Below are positions 35,359 to 47,705 of a stretch of 64,000 nucleotides of DNA, piece after piece (the first letter of the stretch is position 1; each line of letters opens with the position of its first letter). The notes under the pieces are model-generated. The model did no database searches and was not told the origin of the DNA. It saw nothing but the letters and a program-made list of their open reading frames with translations. The stretch covers positions 564,093,291 to 564,157,290 of the forward strand of contig VDFB02193867.1 of the NCBI GenBank assembly GCA_007258455.2, given 5' to 3'. This DNA comes from Sequoia sempervirens (Eukaryota; Streptophyta; Pinopsida; Cupressales; Cupressaceae). A program made the translations under genes and the position numbers.

Positions 35359-35754
35359 GGGGAGAGGGGCCTATAGTGGAGCACCCTAACTTCACAGTTC
35401 TCAAAATTTTATGTGAAAAATTCAAATCACTTCCAATTTTGTACAATAGTTTATTTGGCAACTCACATGCTTCTATATTTCATTTTAGGGCCACATCATC
35501 AAATATGATGCCATATCGGCATGCTTTTTGTTAAGGTATTTGAAAAGGCCCCAAAAAAAAGTGAGACCAGTAGTGGTGCACTAAGTCATGTTTTATTAGT
35601 GCACTAATGTGGCATCACATGATTTGTTAATTTATGTACTTTATGGATAAAAAGTGTTTCACAATTGGATATTAGGATTCTCCACTATGGGGCCCACTAA
35701 GGACTACTTCTATCCCCACTATTGGACCTTGTTCCACTATGGGCCCCTCTCCCT
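35359..35754. mobile_element. MITE, copy 1 (396 bp)
   Basis: Terminal inverted repeats: GGGGAGAGGGGCCTATAGTG at the left and, read inward from the right, AGGGAGAGGGGCCCATAGTG. Flanked by TTA on the left and TTA on the right, so the target duplication is TA or TTA. Non-coding. Same length, orientation and sequence family as 41619-42014. TA points to a Tc1/mariner-type and TTA to a PIF/Harbinger-type origin. Confidence 0.85.
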
Positions 35755-35756
35755 TA

Positions 35757-36249
35757 GATATAAAATTATGAGCATATAAATTAGGATTAGTATATGGTCA
35801 AAGTCATTTTAAATTATATCAATTGATCTCATCGAAAACATAAATGACTAAGGTTGGCCCATAAAACCATAACATGTGTAAGCCCCTCTCAGCATTGAAA
35901 ATAGGAAATCAATAATGAATTAATAAATAAATACTTATTTAAATATTATTATGTAAATTATATAGTGATAAAGTGGGTACAAAGAGCATGGCATATGTTT
36001 TGTTGATTAATCATATCCATCTCTATTTCATTTTTTACTTTATTCTAAGTGGGTATTTCATAGTCTACAATATTAAAGAAGAAAATGTGTTATCATTTCT
36101 TTGAATGTAGTTATTTTTGTAAGATTTCATGTTATAATGATTTGTAACTAAAAATAAAATTAAAATGTAAACTCTTCTATATTTTATCATTTGTAAAATT
36201 TATAAAAAAATAAAAGAAAACTAAATGTTTTTTCTAATCACTTTGTGTA
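35757..36249. other. AT-rich non-coding DNA
   Basis: No gene or repeat recognised. Confidence 0.5.
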
Positions 36250-36397
36250 AGAATTTTTTTTGATGAATATGTAGCTATCTATATTAATTCAAATATAAAG
36301 ATACATATTCACAAAAAAAGGGTGGGTGGTAAAAAGGCACACCCCAAGAGTCAAATGGGTAGTGCCTAGAAAAAACAACAGATCACATGGGTGAAGC

Positions 36398-39300
36398 CTA
36401 GAAGTCCAAAATTACAAAGTAAATAAAAAGGCCATTAAATGGCCAAAGCAATGCCAGTAGAGCCAGGAGGGTCTTTGTCATCCAAATTTTTCCCCCATAC
36501 ATCAGTGGGGTCTGAAGTGATGTCAGGAGGAGGACCCCAACCATCATTAGCATCTTTTTCCTCTTTATCTTCTTCCTCACGCCAGGGAAAGATTGCAAGT
36601 GCTAGATGCAGAAAAGTTTTACTAATGGCTAGCCAACCAGAGCTAGAAGCAGGAGGGTCATCAAAGGGCCACCCGGAACCACTATTGCCACTCCCTAAAG
36701 CATCGCTAGAAGGACACCCCTGGCTAACCCACGACGAAGGAGAACGATTTCTCTAATGAGTGCAAGAATCCCGCTGAGGCAAGGGCTAGGAACGGGGACG
36801 CGCATAGCCACTCTACTACCGGCCCTTGGAGGGTGATCGACCCTGGGAAGAAGTGGGCAAAGTGGGGACCTAAGCAACAATACAAGGGGCATTACCCCAG
36901 TGATCCAGGAGAACCTAAATGTGAGCAAGCTCAAGTGCAACTTTGTTAGCTTGCACTTGAACTTGTAAGAGCACATTAGAGAAAATCATAGCTTTAGCAT
37001 TTAAAGATACATAAATATCCATTTGAGTATGTGAAAAAATGAAAGCATTTCTGTCTTTCCAAATATTGAAGAGAATTTCCACCCTAAAAGTGTGCCAAAG
37101 TTGGGTGAATTTTGCAGGAAACCTGGGAGAATCTCCTAGCAACACCATATGCTAAGAGAAAGGTTCTGGCCTAAAGGGCCAAAAAAATTCATGAATCCAA
37201 GTCCAAAGTTGCTCGGCTCTGGGACAAAACCAGAAAAGATGCTTAAAATTCTCAGCTTGCCCATGAAAAGAGCATCAAGGGTCTCAGACCCCTAGGTGAA
37301 CCAATCGAGAACCCACAAGAAAGCCTTAGAAAAGAATACACTAGGAAAAGTGGGCAAGTTTTGGCTCAACACTTGTACACCAAGTGGCAGCAAATCTTTT
37401 ACGCCAGACATGAGCGGGAGATTGAAGAAGCCACCTTTGTTTCAAACTCTAAATCATAGGAAAATGTGGTGAGAGCCACCTATAACCAAGCCAAGGCTTG
37501 TAGTTCCTGAAAGTGGTGTCTAGATACCACTTCCATTCTTTCCACCAAGGTTGAGTCCCATGAATTCCAACCTTATGAAGTATTTCAGTAGGAATGGAAT
37601 TCACTAGACCATCATAAATAGCACAGTCTTGGTTATGAAGCCTATACTGGGCATTAAAAAATTCCCATGACATAATACACATGGTGGGTCTAAGAAATAT
37701 TTGTTGCAGGGTTTGGATACCCTTTTATTGAAATCTAAGTTTCTTGAGCCCAGACGACTTAGCCAATAGCTGGCCATTGCAAGCAAAAAGAGGTGACCAC
37801 CAAATATTATGCTGGTTGAGAGAAAGCCCATCTCAAAAACCAGAGCTATCCCAATAGAGTCAGGGTTTGACAACCTCCCAGGCTCACGTAGATACTTTTG
37901 GCCACAAATGCCCCAACAATATGGACTGGTTCTTCCATGACCAGAAGGGTTTGAAAGCCAATCCCCTTCCAGGTAGGTCTATGGATAGAGAAGCTAGATT
38001 GAATACTATGCTTGAGAAGAATTTTCCAGGCCTCATCCCCAGTAAGGGCTCGAATAATCCATTTATCACATAGAGCAGTCCCTTGCCATTGATTAGACAA
38101 TAACCCAAGACCTTCTGAGTCTCTGGGAAGGTAGAAAAATTCCCAAGCCACACGATGAAACCCTCTGTGAGACTCAGAGGAGGTCTAGAGAAAGTCTCGA
38201 AGCAATTTCTCAAGCTTTCCATAGGCAACTTTGGAGGGGGGTAGCAAGAAGAATAATAAACATGGGTGGCCGCTAGAATTTTGGAGCACAGCTGGAATTT
38301 CCCTACCAAAGAGAGGGGCTTGGTAACCCAATAAGAAAACTTCTGCTCAACTCTAGAGAGCATGACTTGTCAAAACTCAATGGGTGATGCCTGAAAGGTA
38401 AAGGGAATGCCAAGAAATCAAAAAAATTCTCCAGGCCCAATCCACTTCCATCCATACTATTGCAACCAAGGCGAAGAGGGTAAAATAGACTGTCGGTAAC
38501 ACAAAGTTTTATGCCACTAGATAGCAAAGCTGAAAGTAAGACATAAGGTATTAAGACACTCAAGAGCCATCACAATGGAGCCTTCTTCCTCCAGAAGGGT
38601 GAGGAATGAGTCATCAACAAAATGGTCATTAACAAGCTGAGTATAAGAGTTGAGCAAAGAAATGCCCTTGACCCACTGTTGGGAAACCACGTTGGCCAAG
38701 AGGTAACCAAAACCCTCAGCTCCAAGCACATACAAAGAGGGGGCTAATGGGAACCCTTATCGAATGGAATGAAAGAGTCCAAAGGCATAGGATTGACAAC
38801 CATTGGTGGTGATACATGTTGAGGCATCTGCAAAAAGCATTCAAACAGATTGAATGAAATTGGGCCCAAAACCCAAAGCTTGCAACATAGCAAGAATAAA
38901 TGACCATTCAATGCAGTCATAGGCCTTGGAAAACTCAATTTTAATGAACACGACTTTCTAGTTTGAATGTCTAGCCCATTCCATGTCTTCCCAAACAACA
39001 ATAATATTATCCAAAATAAATTTGGATTTCATAAACCGAGTTTGTGCTAAGCGCACAATCTGAGGTAGAAGATGGCAAATTTTAAGAGCCAAAGCCTTGG
39101 TGATAATCATGTAGGATACATTAAGAAGTGTGATAGGTCTCCAATTGCAAATGTCTTTTAAGTCACCCAACTTAGGTATGAATTTTATGTTACCTTTATT
39201 AATTAAGTTACCTAGAGAATTAGAATGAAAATTTTCTAAATAAACTTGATGCAGATCATGCCCAATATAGTCCCACAAGGCTTTGTAGAATTCACAAGGG

Positions 39301-40750
39301 AACCCATCAATTCTCGGGGCTTTGTCATCAGCCATGGAATAGATAGCCCCTTTGAGATCATCAACTGATAACAATTGATCACAAAAAAAAAATTGAGCTG
39401 AAGAAAGCTTATTTGGCACAACAGCAAGATAATCTTGAAGGGCTTGTTGTCACACAGGCATGAGTTCATGTGCAGTGAAGACTTGCTCATAATGACGCAC
39501 AAAGGCTTGGAGAATAATAGGCAGCTAAGAAAGCACCTAAATGACATCTTTAATTTTTTTAATGCCCAGGGATGAGTGTGTGGCATGTAGAGCCAAAAAA
39601 AACTCTTTGAAGGCATAATCACCAACTTTTAGCCAATGTAATTGGGCTTTGATTTGTGCACCTCTAGCAGCATATATGTAAGCAATTTGTTTCTTATGCC
39701 TTAATTCTGCCACCTTGACTTGCAATGATGGAGAAAAGGGGTTGGCCGCCAACACCTTAGTAGCAGCACAGAGGTCAACGGTGGTAGCCTCATAAGACCG
39801 CCAGTGAAAAATAGTCAGTCAACACCCATAAATGTGCATAAATCTAGTCATGCAGATGATAGCCTCATTCCACCAAGAAATTCAGCCTATATGATGAGCT
39901 GGTCTACACTCCAAATTCCAAACTCTACGAATGTGTACCAGGGTAGGTTTGTGGCAAAGTAAAGACGTGTTTAAAAAAAATTGAGTTTTACATGTACGAG
40001 GCTGTCGAGTCTCCCATTCAATGCAAAAAGAAATGGGGAAGTAGTCTTACAAGGTCACATCAACTAACAGCTTAACCGGGAGAGAGGAGCTATCAAAAGA
40101 GAAAAAAGATTGCGCCAATATCATGGCATGATCAAGGTGCTTAAATATCCTTTTAGAATCGGCTCTGTAATTACACCAAGTGTGCTAGAGAGAATGAGAA
40201 TGGCAGCGGCCAATATTGGGATCAAAAAGCCCCAATTTATTGCGCATGTAAAACATGCCTCCCTTTCTCCAGTTGTCCATTTGAATGGCAAAGTGCCATC
40301 TTTGTCAAATGCCATTTCAACCATATTGAAGTCTCCACATAGTAACAAGGTAGCAACTAGTAAAAAATCAACAATCCAACGCTAGAACAAAGAGTGTTCC
40401 ACAACATCATTAGAAGCATAGACATTAATAATCCCAAAGGAATGATTATCAATGTTGAGGAGGATCCAAATGAGCTGATGAGTGGGATCAAACTCGTGGT
40501 TGACCACAGAAAAGTGTCACTGTGGGGCCAAAAAGGTGACAGCTCCACCACGCCCAACATCATGAATAGTACAAAACATTTTACTGGCTGGCCAAATAGA
40601 GTGACAAGCCGCAACAAGTAAAAAACTAGAAATTTTAACTTCTTGGAGACAAAGCACTTCAATACTAGAGTACTTACACAAGGTATCCCTTACAGAATAC
40701 TTTCTGGAGAGGTCTGTCAGACCTCGAACATTCCATGAGAGGAACTTCAT
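36398..40750 (-). pseudogene. LINE ORF2 (endonuclease, reverse transcriptase), broken
   Basis: ORF2 proteins nick target DNA and reverse-transcribe the element RNA at the nick. From the start at 40750: endonuclease with MKFLSWNVRGL and LCLQEVK, then the GDFN block (about 40335); the linker AQLHWLKVGD with KEFF (about 39640-39590); RT with KAPRIDGFPCEFYK (about 39320), NWRPITLLNVSY (about 39150) and the catalytic FVDDS (about 38620; usually FADD); and a C-terminal zf-RVT-like region with FNIWKDRNAFIFSH (about 37065). At least eight frame changes and several stops interrupt it, so it is dead. Open frames on the + strand here are shadows. Confidence 0.88.
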
Positions 40751-40769
40751 GAGTGAAACTCCTCCATTT

Positions 40770-41540
40770 TTTTGAAACCTGATTCCTCTTCATTCAGAGA
40801 AGAGAAACGATTCTACAAAAGAGTTGGCGGAACTGATCCAATCTAGTTAGAGGGAGAGGACATCCTCTACTTTTCATGAACATATTCCTCTTCTTCCCTA
40901 GGAGGGGAAGGGCTGGGAGATCGCCTTTGAGCTCCCATCACAAGAGAAGAAACATTCGGCTGTGTTAACATGACAACAATCGACCGAGGCATAGCCTTTA
41001 GCCTAAGCTACTAAGAAACATAATCAGTTCCAACCGGAGCTTCTTTCCCCTTCACAGAAGGGTTTGAAATATCTTTCACTGGCTCAAAGGTCACGGGACT
41101 TGACCCAAACCCAGTGGACTTATTCTTTTGGTTTGTAACTGTAGTCCATTTCACATCAGGTTTGGCAACAGATGTAGCCACCGAACGAGGCTTTTCAGCA
41201 TCTCGTGGAAGAGAAGGTGTACGAGGAACTGCTAAAGGGAAGTCCTTAATCTTGTGGTCTGCTAACTAACACCTATAGCACGTGTTGGGAAGATTAAAAT
41301 ATGTGACCTTCTGGGTGTGGTGAAGAGCTCCAATTTGGCTATCAGTGGAGTCTTTCAAATCTTTGGAAAGGTCCACTTCCACACAAACCCTCTTTTGGGG
41401 CTAGGCCTGAAAGAACCTATCTAGCTCAATGCAAATAACCCTTCTTAGTGAGGAAGCTTTACTATTCAAAAAAGGCACACAAGGCAAGGGTAGACCAGGG
41501 AATTCAATTTTTGAGATAATAATAAAGTTATAAAATAAAA
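40770..41540 (-). pseudogene. LINE ORF1 remnant with zinc knuckle
   Basis: Minus-strand reading gives KVTYFNLPNTCYRC, a stop, then LADHKIKDFP at about 41310-41240: a CX2CX4HX4C zinc knuckle whose last Cys has become Phe. A Pro/Ser/Lys-rich tail follows. Plant L1 ORF1 proteins bind the element RNA and end in such a knuckle. It stands directly upstream of ORF2. Confidence 0.6.
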
Positions 41541-41618
41541 TAGTATCTAACATTTAATTTTGAATTCATAATTATAAATAAAATGCTCCTTAAATTCAGT
41601 AAATATGAAGATTTCTTA

Positions 41619-42014
41619 GGGGAGAGGGGCCTATAGTGGAGCACCCTAACTTCGCATTTCTCAAAATCCTACATGGAAATTTCAAATCACTGTCAATTTT
41701 GTACAACAATTTATTTGGTAACTCAAGTGCTTCTATATTTCATTTGAGAGCCACATCATCAAATACGATGCCACATTAGCATGCTTTTTGTTGAGGCATC
41801 CATAAAGGCCCCCAAAAAAAGTGAGACCGATAGTGGTGCACTGAGTCATGTTTTATTGGTGCGCTGATGTGGCATCACATGATTTGTTAGTTTATGTACT
41901 TTATGAATAAAAAGTGTTTTGCAATTGGATATTAAGGTGCTCCACTATGGGGCCCACTAAGGACTACTTCTATCTCCACTATTAGACCTCGCTCCACTAT
42001 AGGCCTCTTTCCCC
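41619..42014. mobile_element. MITE, copy 2 (396 bp)
   Basis: Starts GGGGAGAGGGGCCTATAGTG and ends TAGGCCTCTTTCCCC; flanks are TTA on the left and TA on the right. Nearly every block of copy 1 is present in the same order, and the length is exactly equal. It lies about 440 bp downstream of the laccase stop codon. Confidence 0.85.
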
Positions 42015-42342
42015 TAGATTGTATGCGTTATGATATATTCACATTATTCCTATAATATATCATAAAGAATTGCACTTACCATCATCATTTTTATTTTTTT
42101 AAATTTATATTCCATTTAAACTTCAACTTAAAACCAATGCACCATGAAGATTTATATTTCGTTACTATATAAACAAACTCGAGTGAAGGCTAAAATAGAA
42201 TTGCCTATATTACGATTCAGGAAATTTCACTTTGAAATTAATCACTATTACAAGAGCCATGACAAGTTATACAGACTCTGTTGTCATATTACAGGTGGCG
42301 ACTTTCACTTTATTCTCTTTCAAAGCGTCACTTAATGTCTGT

Positions 42343-42348
42343 TTTATT
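42343..42348 (-). terminator. Candidate poly(A) signal of the laccase gene
   Basis: AATAAA on the minus strand, 105 bases after the stop codon, a normal distance for a plant 3' UTR. Confidence 0.5.
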
Positions 42349-42452
42349 ATGGAGTAAGGTAGGCCTCGAAACGAAATTCTCATCTTATGGCTTATTAAAC
42401 TTCGTTTGAAATTGGATTTTTTTTAAAAGCCTGAAGATGTCCATCTAGGCTT

Positions 42453-45400
42453 CTAGCACTGAGGTAGATCCGGTGGAGGAGGAGGCAACTTGTCCAAACT
42501 TCCCGGCCCATCCTCGGTAATAAACACCATCTCAAAACCAAGCTCCGAATGGGATTCAAAATGGCAATGCATTAGCCAAACCCCTGTTATGTAACAACAC
42601 AAACAAACAAATTCTTATTTTGTTATCAAGAGAAAAAATTCATTGTAAATTCGGGTTTATAAACAGTTGTTTCCAGATATATGGCTCGAAACATTAACAT
42701 TAACTCTCCCCTCAAAATAGTATAATTTAAATGATCTTACCTGGATTGTTGGCTCTAAATCGGATGGCGGCCCACCCAGCTGTAGGAACTCCCACGGTGT
42801 TCATCATCGGTGGATCTTCAAGATTGAAGTTTGCAGGATCTGTTTGGGAATTATAGTTGCCAAAGCCTTGCCCCACAACATAAAAATCATGGCCATGAAG
42901 GTGTATAGGATGGTTCTGTAGTGTAATAATCCCTGTGTTCTGAAACATTATTTGCACATTACTATTGAATTTTAGAACCTTTACCTTCGCCCCAACTCGG
43001 GTTCCCAAAGACTCCGTGGCACAGTTCCGGTGTAATTAAATGCCAGCGGAGGACTATTTGGGAAATCTCTTGTAAACACTCCATCTATACCAAAATAGTA
43101 AGCCTGCAAAACAGCAATATCCGGCCTTACAAATGAAATATTACTAAAGCTTCCAACAGCTCTACCGCCAAAGAGCCCCGCGCACGAATTGTTGGGACAG
43201 CTTACAAGTCCAAATCCCTCTGTCATAAACATTTCCTCGTCTACAGTCTGAGGCACTGAAGCCCTCAAACTTCTGAGTTCGCTACTGAATTTGAATGCGG
43301 TTGTGGTATCGTTGAATGCAGGAAAATTGGGCAGCACGGGTACAGACGTATTACTGCTGTCCTGGTATTGCAATATTGCTGTTGTGGTGGTATTTAAGAA
43401 TCCAGTTCCAGTAGGTTGACTGTTGTATACGCGGGTGCCAATGTAAAACTGGCCGGATTCCTGAGAAGTTGTTATGAGCACATCCATGGTGTTACCCGGA
43501 TGTGTGAGAAGCACATCCGTTTCATATGGTTTGGTATACACGGCATCCACGGCCACAACAGTCATATTGTGTTGCGCAATCTTGAAGAAGTATGAATGAA
43601 TCATTGCACAGTTTATGATCCTCAGAAGGTAGGTTTTTCCCGCCTCGACCAATATTCTCGTTGTATCTGCATTCCCAATTCATTCATTGTTTAATTATCT
43701 GTCGAAAACTACTATCGATTTATGCTTTGTTTAATAATACTCTGTTAAATACACAAACCATTTGAAGAACAGGGGAAAAAATCTCCTGGCTGACTGTTGA
43801 TGGTGTATGCATCTGAATCATTTGGTACAGCTCCTCTTCGAACGGCATCTGCTATTACATCTTCCACATTGGCATTCCACCATTCACCTGAACACCGTAG
43901 ACAATGTAAAATTAAACTGACAACCCATTTTCTGTTATCTTTTCTTCTAGGTGTATATTAACAATAGGAAGAAATTTAGAACATTAGCCCTAAATACTAT
44001 ACAGAGAAAAAGGATAAACATCCTGATTTTTTAAGCCTGTAGATACTAACTGTTTAATCCTTTTACAGCTTACCATCACACAACCTAATGTTAATTAAAC
44101 TCTTTATAAACTATTCCAGACTTTGAAAAATACATATTATTTCATTCTTATTCCACTTGACTTTGATTCTTCTTCTTTCTATCTGCATTGCATCATTATG
44201 ATGGATCATGGAATATGATCTAAAAGTCGATGTAAAAATTGACACACAATTATAATTCAGAAATCTTTAATCTTACATTAATCCTTTACTTATGATATCA
44301 ACATTTATATATCTTTATTCTGGTGAAAATATATTCTAATTGAATAGAGACTTTGAACAGGTCATGGCATAGCTTAAACTTAAAGAAAGCGTAAAACAGA
44401 TTTTTATCTGATCTCGTGAGATTTTTTTTTCTATGTCTGAAAGGTAACGTCAAAGCTTGCGTATACTTTTTTGACGTGATGTGATGGTTCACCAATTGTT
44501 ATTTAATGAGAAACTACTCCATAGAATCCTAAAGAGGTCGTAAACACAAAAACATTGAATGCATACATATTGGCCTGTTTATGTAGAGCTGAAGAATTGG
44601 AATTTTACCGTTTTTAGACGTACAGAAATATATTTGAATGGGATTTTTTTTTTTCTTAAAAGAAGACGTAAAGCAAAGTGTTTGTACGAGGGATATCTTC
44701 ACTTCGTGGCTAAAAGAAAAAATAAGGTGGTCAAGTGCTTTCAGTCTGGACAGTCTGCATGCAAGCTGCCCACTCTCTCCTTGGGAACTTAATAATTCTT
44801 TCCAATCTAAATGGAAAATATTATATCTCTCAAATATCTGATTTCGAATAAAATAACTACTTCATATACAAAAATCAATTAATTATTTCATTCAGTTAAA
44901 TTTCTAATATAAAGCTTACTAACGGATAAAAACTTTGGTGTAACAAATCTGCAGGGAAAAAACAAACAAACGCCTAATGTTAAAATTTAGTCGTGATGGA
45001 AAAGGAGGACTCAAAAATCTTACACATTGAAGAAAACCAATCTCTATCAAATCCAACGTGATAGAATACTTTCAAGTGTTTTACCTAAAATAATAGGAAT
45101 CTCGGCTTCTGGTTTTGGAAAGGGATAATCACTTCCAGCCGGAGGCAAAATAACTAATGCTCCATGAACAGTAGCTCTCAGATATGTGATATGCGCATGC
45201 CACCACAGCGTCCCTTCCTGTCCCGTGATGGTAAAATTGTAGGTAAATTTATTCCCAGGGGTAATGGGACACTGCGTTACGTAGGCCGGTCCGTCTGCCC
45301 AGCACGATCTCAACTGTCGTACTCCATGCCTGTAAAATCATAAACAATAAAATTCTCTAAGCAGATATCCCCTTGATTTTAAAATTACTGGATACTTGAA

Positions 45401-45784
45401 TATCAATTGAATATAATCTTTGTTACCAATGTAGAGTAACATTATATGGTGCATTGTTCTGCACATGAACAACAAGATTATCCCCTTCACGCACGGTAAT
45501 ACTCGGGCCGGGATACTGTCCATTGACTGTTACAAGCGTCTGCGTGTTACATACTCTAGTCACGCTCTGCGTTCCAATCTGTGACAAGGTAAACAACATA
45601 TCTTATCTCATACTGAATACGGATCTTTACATCAGGCGTATATAACTCTTAGGCTTCTAAAGAATGGTTGAAACAAACTCACGGTAAAATTGTGGTGGAC
45701 AAGGGCTGCAGAAGCCGCCCATGGTGCTACCAGAAATAAACAAAGAAGCGAGCTCAATCTCAGCACACTTGACAACCTTGCCAT
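42453..45784 (-). CDS. Laccase (secreted multicopper oxidase), six exons, one frameshift
   Basis: Oxidises phenols, coupled to reduction of O2 to water; plant members act in the cell wall, several in lignin polymerisation. Exons (transcript order): 45683-45784, 45427-45578, 45085-45329, 43759-43887, 42741-43666, 42453-42583, all with GT-AG introns. The 152-, 245- and 129-bp exons are classical for plant laccases. Residues 1-26 form a signal peptide (hydrophobic core LLCLFLVA, cleavage likely after ASA). Copper motifs: HWHG across exons 2/3, WHAHITY in exon 3, HPIHLHGHD in exon 5, HCHFESH in exon 6. N-glycosylation sites include NFT and NVT. Exon 5 lacks one base: frame is lost at a G4 run (42990-42993), and the sum of 1,685 bp is one short of 562 codons. 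Either an assembly error or a recent pseudogene; otherwise nothing is damaged. The axial position is Phe (GFEM), where plant laccases usually have Leu. Confidence 0.93.
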
Positions 45785-45845
45785 GCTTGGTATTTTAAGA
45801 GCAACGCGGCTTAAACTTATGAAGAGATTTAGAAAACCCGCAGCT

Positions 45846-45853
45846 TATTTATA
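45846..45853 (-). promoter_or_regulatory. TATA box of the laccase gene
   Basis: TATAAATA on the minus strand, 62 bases upstream of the ATG, implying a 5' UTR of about 30-40 bases. The region further upstream (to about 46150) is less AT-rich than its surroundings and probably promoter; the overlapping open frames there on both strands are not genes. Confidence 0.65.
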
Positions 45854-46159
45854 CATCCAAAGCACGGGAAAAACACGATTACGCACAGTTGCTTTCCAAT
45901 TGCGCTTCCTTAACTACTCGTTTAGATAAGCATGGTAAGATATTGGAAACGTCCACTGCATTGGATTGCCGTGAGGAGTACGAAAACGCGTATGCCGGAT
46001 CATTAATTCTATTTCTGTTGAAAACATTTTTTCGTCCGTTCTTTCGTCCGGTCAATGAAACCGCGTTCACAAAATGCGGCGGCGTCGGCGACGAAAATCT
46101 AGTTGCAATTTCCTGGTCGGCCAATGATTTACACTGGTATTTGGTACAATGATCTGAGA

Positions 46160-47463
46160 GTTTCCGGAATCAAATGTGCTAGGTAGGTAAGTAGCTGGAA
46201 TCCAAAATGCTTTCAATTTTTTATTTATTTTTATCAAAGTCGTATTTATTTTTATTTCAATGTGAATAGTTTAGTATAAAAGTCTATGGTAAATAAAAGG
46301 TATGTTTCTAGAATTATAAATTTTCAACTGTAATAGTTTACCTTCGTTTTTCTTAGTAAATTACCACCTCATTTTTAAAAATGATTGTGAAGTTTTTAAT
46401 AATAAGAAATTATTTTCTTATTTTAAATTTAAATTTTAAGAATTGATATAAAATATTTTAAATTTATAATTATCTTTTTAATTTTAAAATTAATATTCTA
46501 TTTACTTTGAAATTAATTGTATAGATTTTCAAACTATATTGAATCCTTTTCTTAATTTAAATTATTAATTTATTTAAGAATTATTCTCTATTAGTATTCT
46601 AATGCCGAGAGACATAACAAATATTATTTATTTATCTCTCATATTTTCTATGTTTCATCTTTTAATAAATTAAAATTACTCAAATATGATTATAAATAAA
46701 TAAATTGTATTCATTGCACCGCAATCTTTTAAAGAAAAAAAAATGCCATTATCAAATAGTGACATGAAAATAAGTTTAGGCTATTCATTTTATAGTTAAA
46801 ATGAAAAAGGTTAAAAAATTTCATAACTTATGTCATATTAAGATATTTTCAAAAAAAATTGAAAAAATAATATATTAAGAAATTTGGTCAAACTTTTTTA
46901 ATTCCACCATCTCATTGATTCTTTTGATACCAAATGATAAAACTTTATGAATATTTTAATATTTTTTTAAAAAATTGAACATTAACGAATAATACCAACT
47001 AATAAAATTTCACCAATGCATTAATATTCCTACATACCACAAAAATTAATAATCGCTCACGAACAAAAATATATATATCCAAAGTCTCCATCCTCACTAT
47101 TGTAATGTGTGAGAGTGGTAGGAATAAGCGATGTCAGTCACGGGCAAGTTATGTTTATAAATCCGAACTCTCCACTAGCGTTATTGCTACGAATAAATAA
47201 GTCAGTGAATACGGACCGGGTCTTGACTTGAGATGACCTAGATTCTAAAGCATAATGATAAAATATAGGGATCAATGCTTTTAATCTCTCTTTTCCGGGA
47301 ATATTCTACGGAAAACCTAACCCACCCGATGCTTGCTCTAATTCTAGATGCCGGCTTAGCTTAATGAATGGGTAATCATATATATTATATTTTATTTTAT
47401 TTCGTACGCAACACCTACTTTAAATCAAAGAACACCACTTATATACAAAGTTGTTGAGCTAGA
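46160..47463. other. AT-rich DNA with a moderate-GC island, no gene seen
   Basis: Mostly A/T runs. 47080-47350 is distinctly less AT-rich, with several CG dinucleotides and no open frame; I do not recognise it. Confidence 0.5.
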
Positions 47464-47705
47464 GCTTTTATTTATATAAATACAAATAAATCTACCCATC
47501 CGTATCAAAAGTCAGTTGTCTATTTTGTCTATATTTAAGATTTTTCTCTCTTATATTAGATTAAACAAATACAAAAATTAAAAAGCTAAGCTTTTATTTA
47601 TATAAATACAAATAAATCTACCCATCCGTATCAAAAGTCAATTGTCTATTTTGTCTATATTTAAGATTTTTCTCTCTTATATTAGATTAATACAAATTAA
47701 AAAGC
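47464..47705. repeat. Tandem duplication, 126-bp period, two units
   Basis: GCTTTTATTTATATAAATAC begins at 47464 and again at 47590; about 110 bp of each unit are nearly identical. Confidence 0.92.

Larger units (their letters stand above)
36250..41550 (-). mobile_element. L1-type LINE retrotransposon, decayed
   Basis: Minus-strand non-LTR element with a zinc-knuckle ORF1 (about 41540-40770), an ORF2 with endonuclease, RT and zf-RVT parts (40750-36398), and an A-rich 3' tail seen as a T run at about 36250-36258. The ends are approximate; I could not find a clean target-site duplication. It lies between the two MITE copies. Confidence 0.82.

Noticed and set aside
36439..36756. Plus-strand frame of 105 codons
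   Set aside because: Antisense shadow of the LINE ORF2 3' end.
42453..45784. Calling the laccase a plain pseudogene
   Set aside because: Every other feature of the gene is intact and the single lesion is in a homopolymer, so I keep it as a gene with a flagged frameshift.
45690..46152. Overlapping open frames on both strands upstream of the laccase
   Set aside because: They overlap exon 1 and the promoter, are short, and show no family features; explained by locally higher GC.
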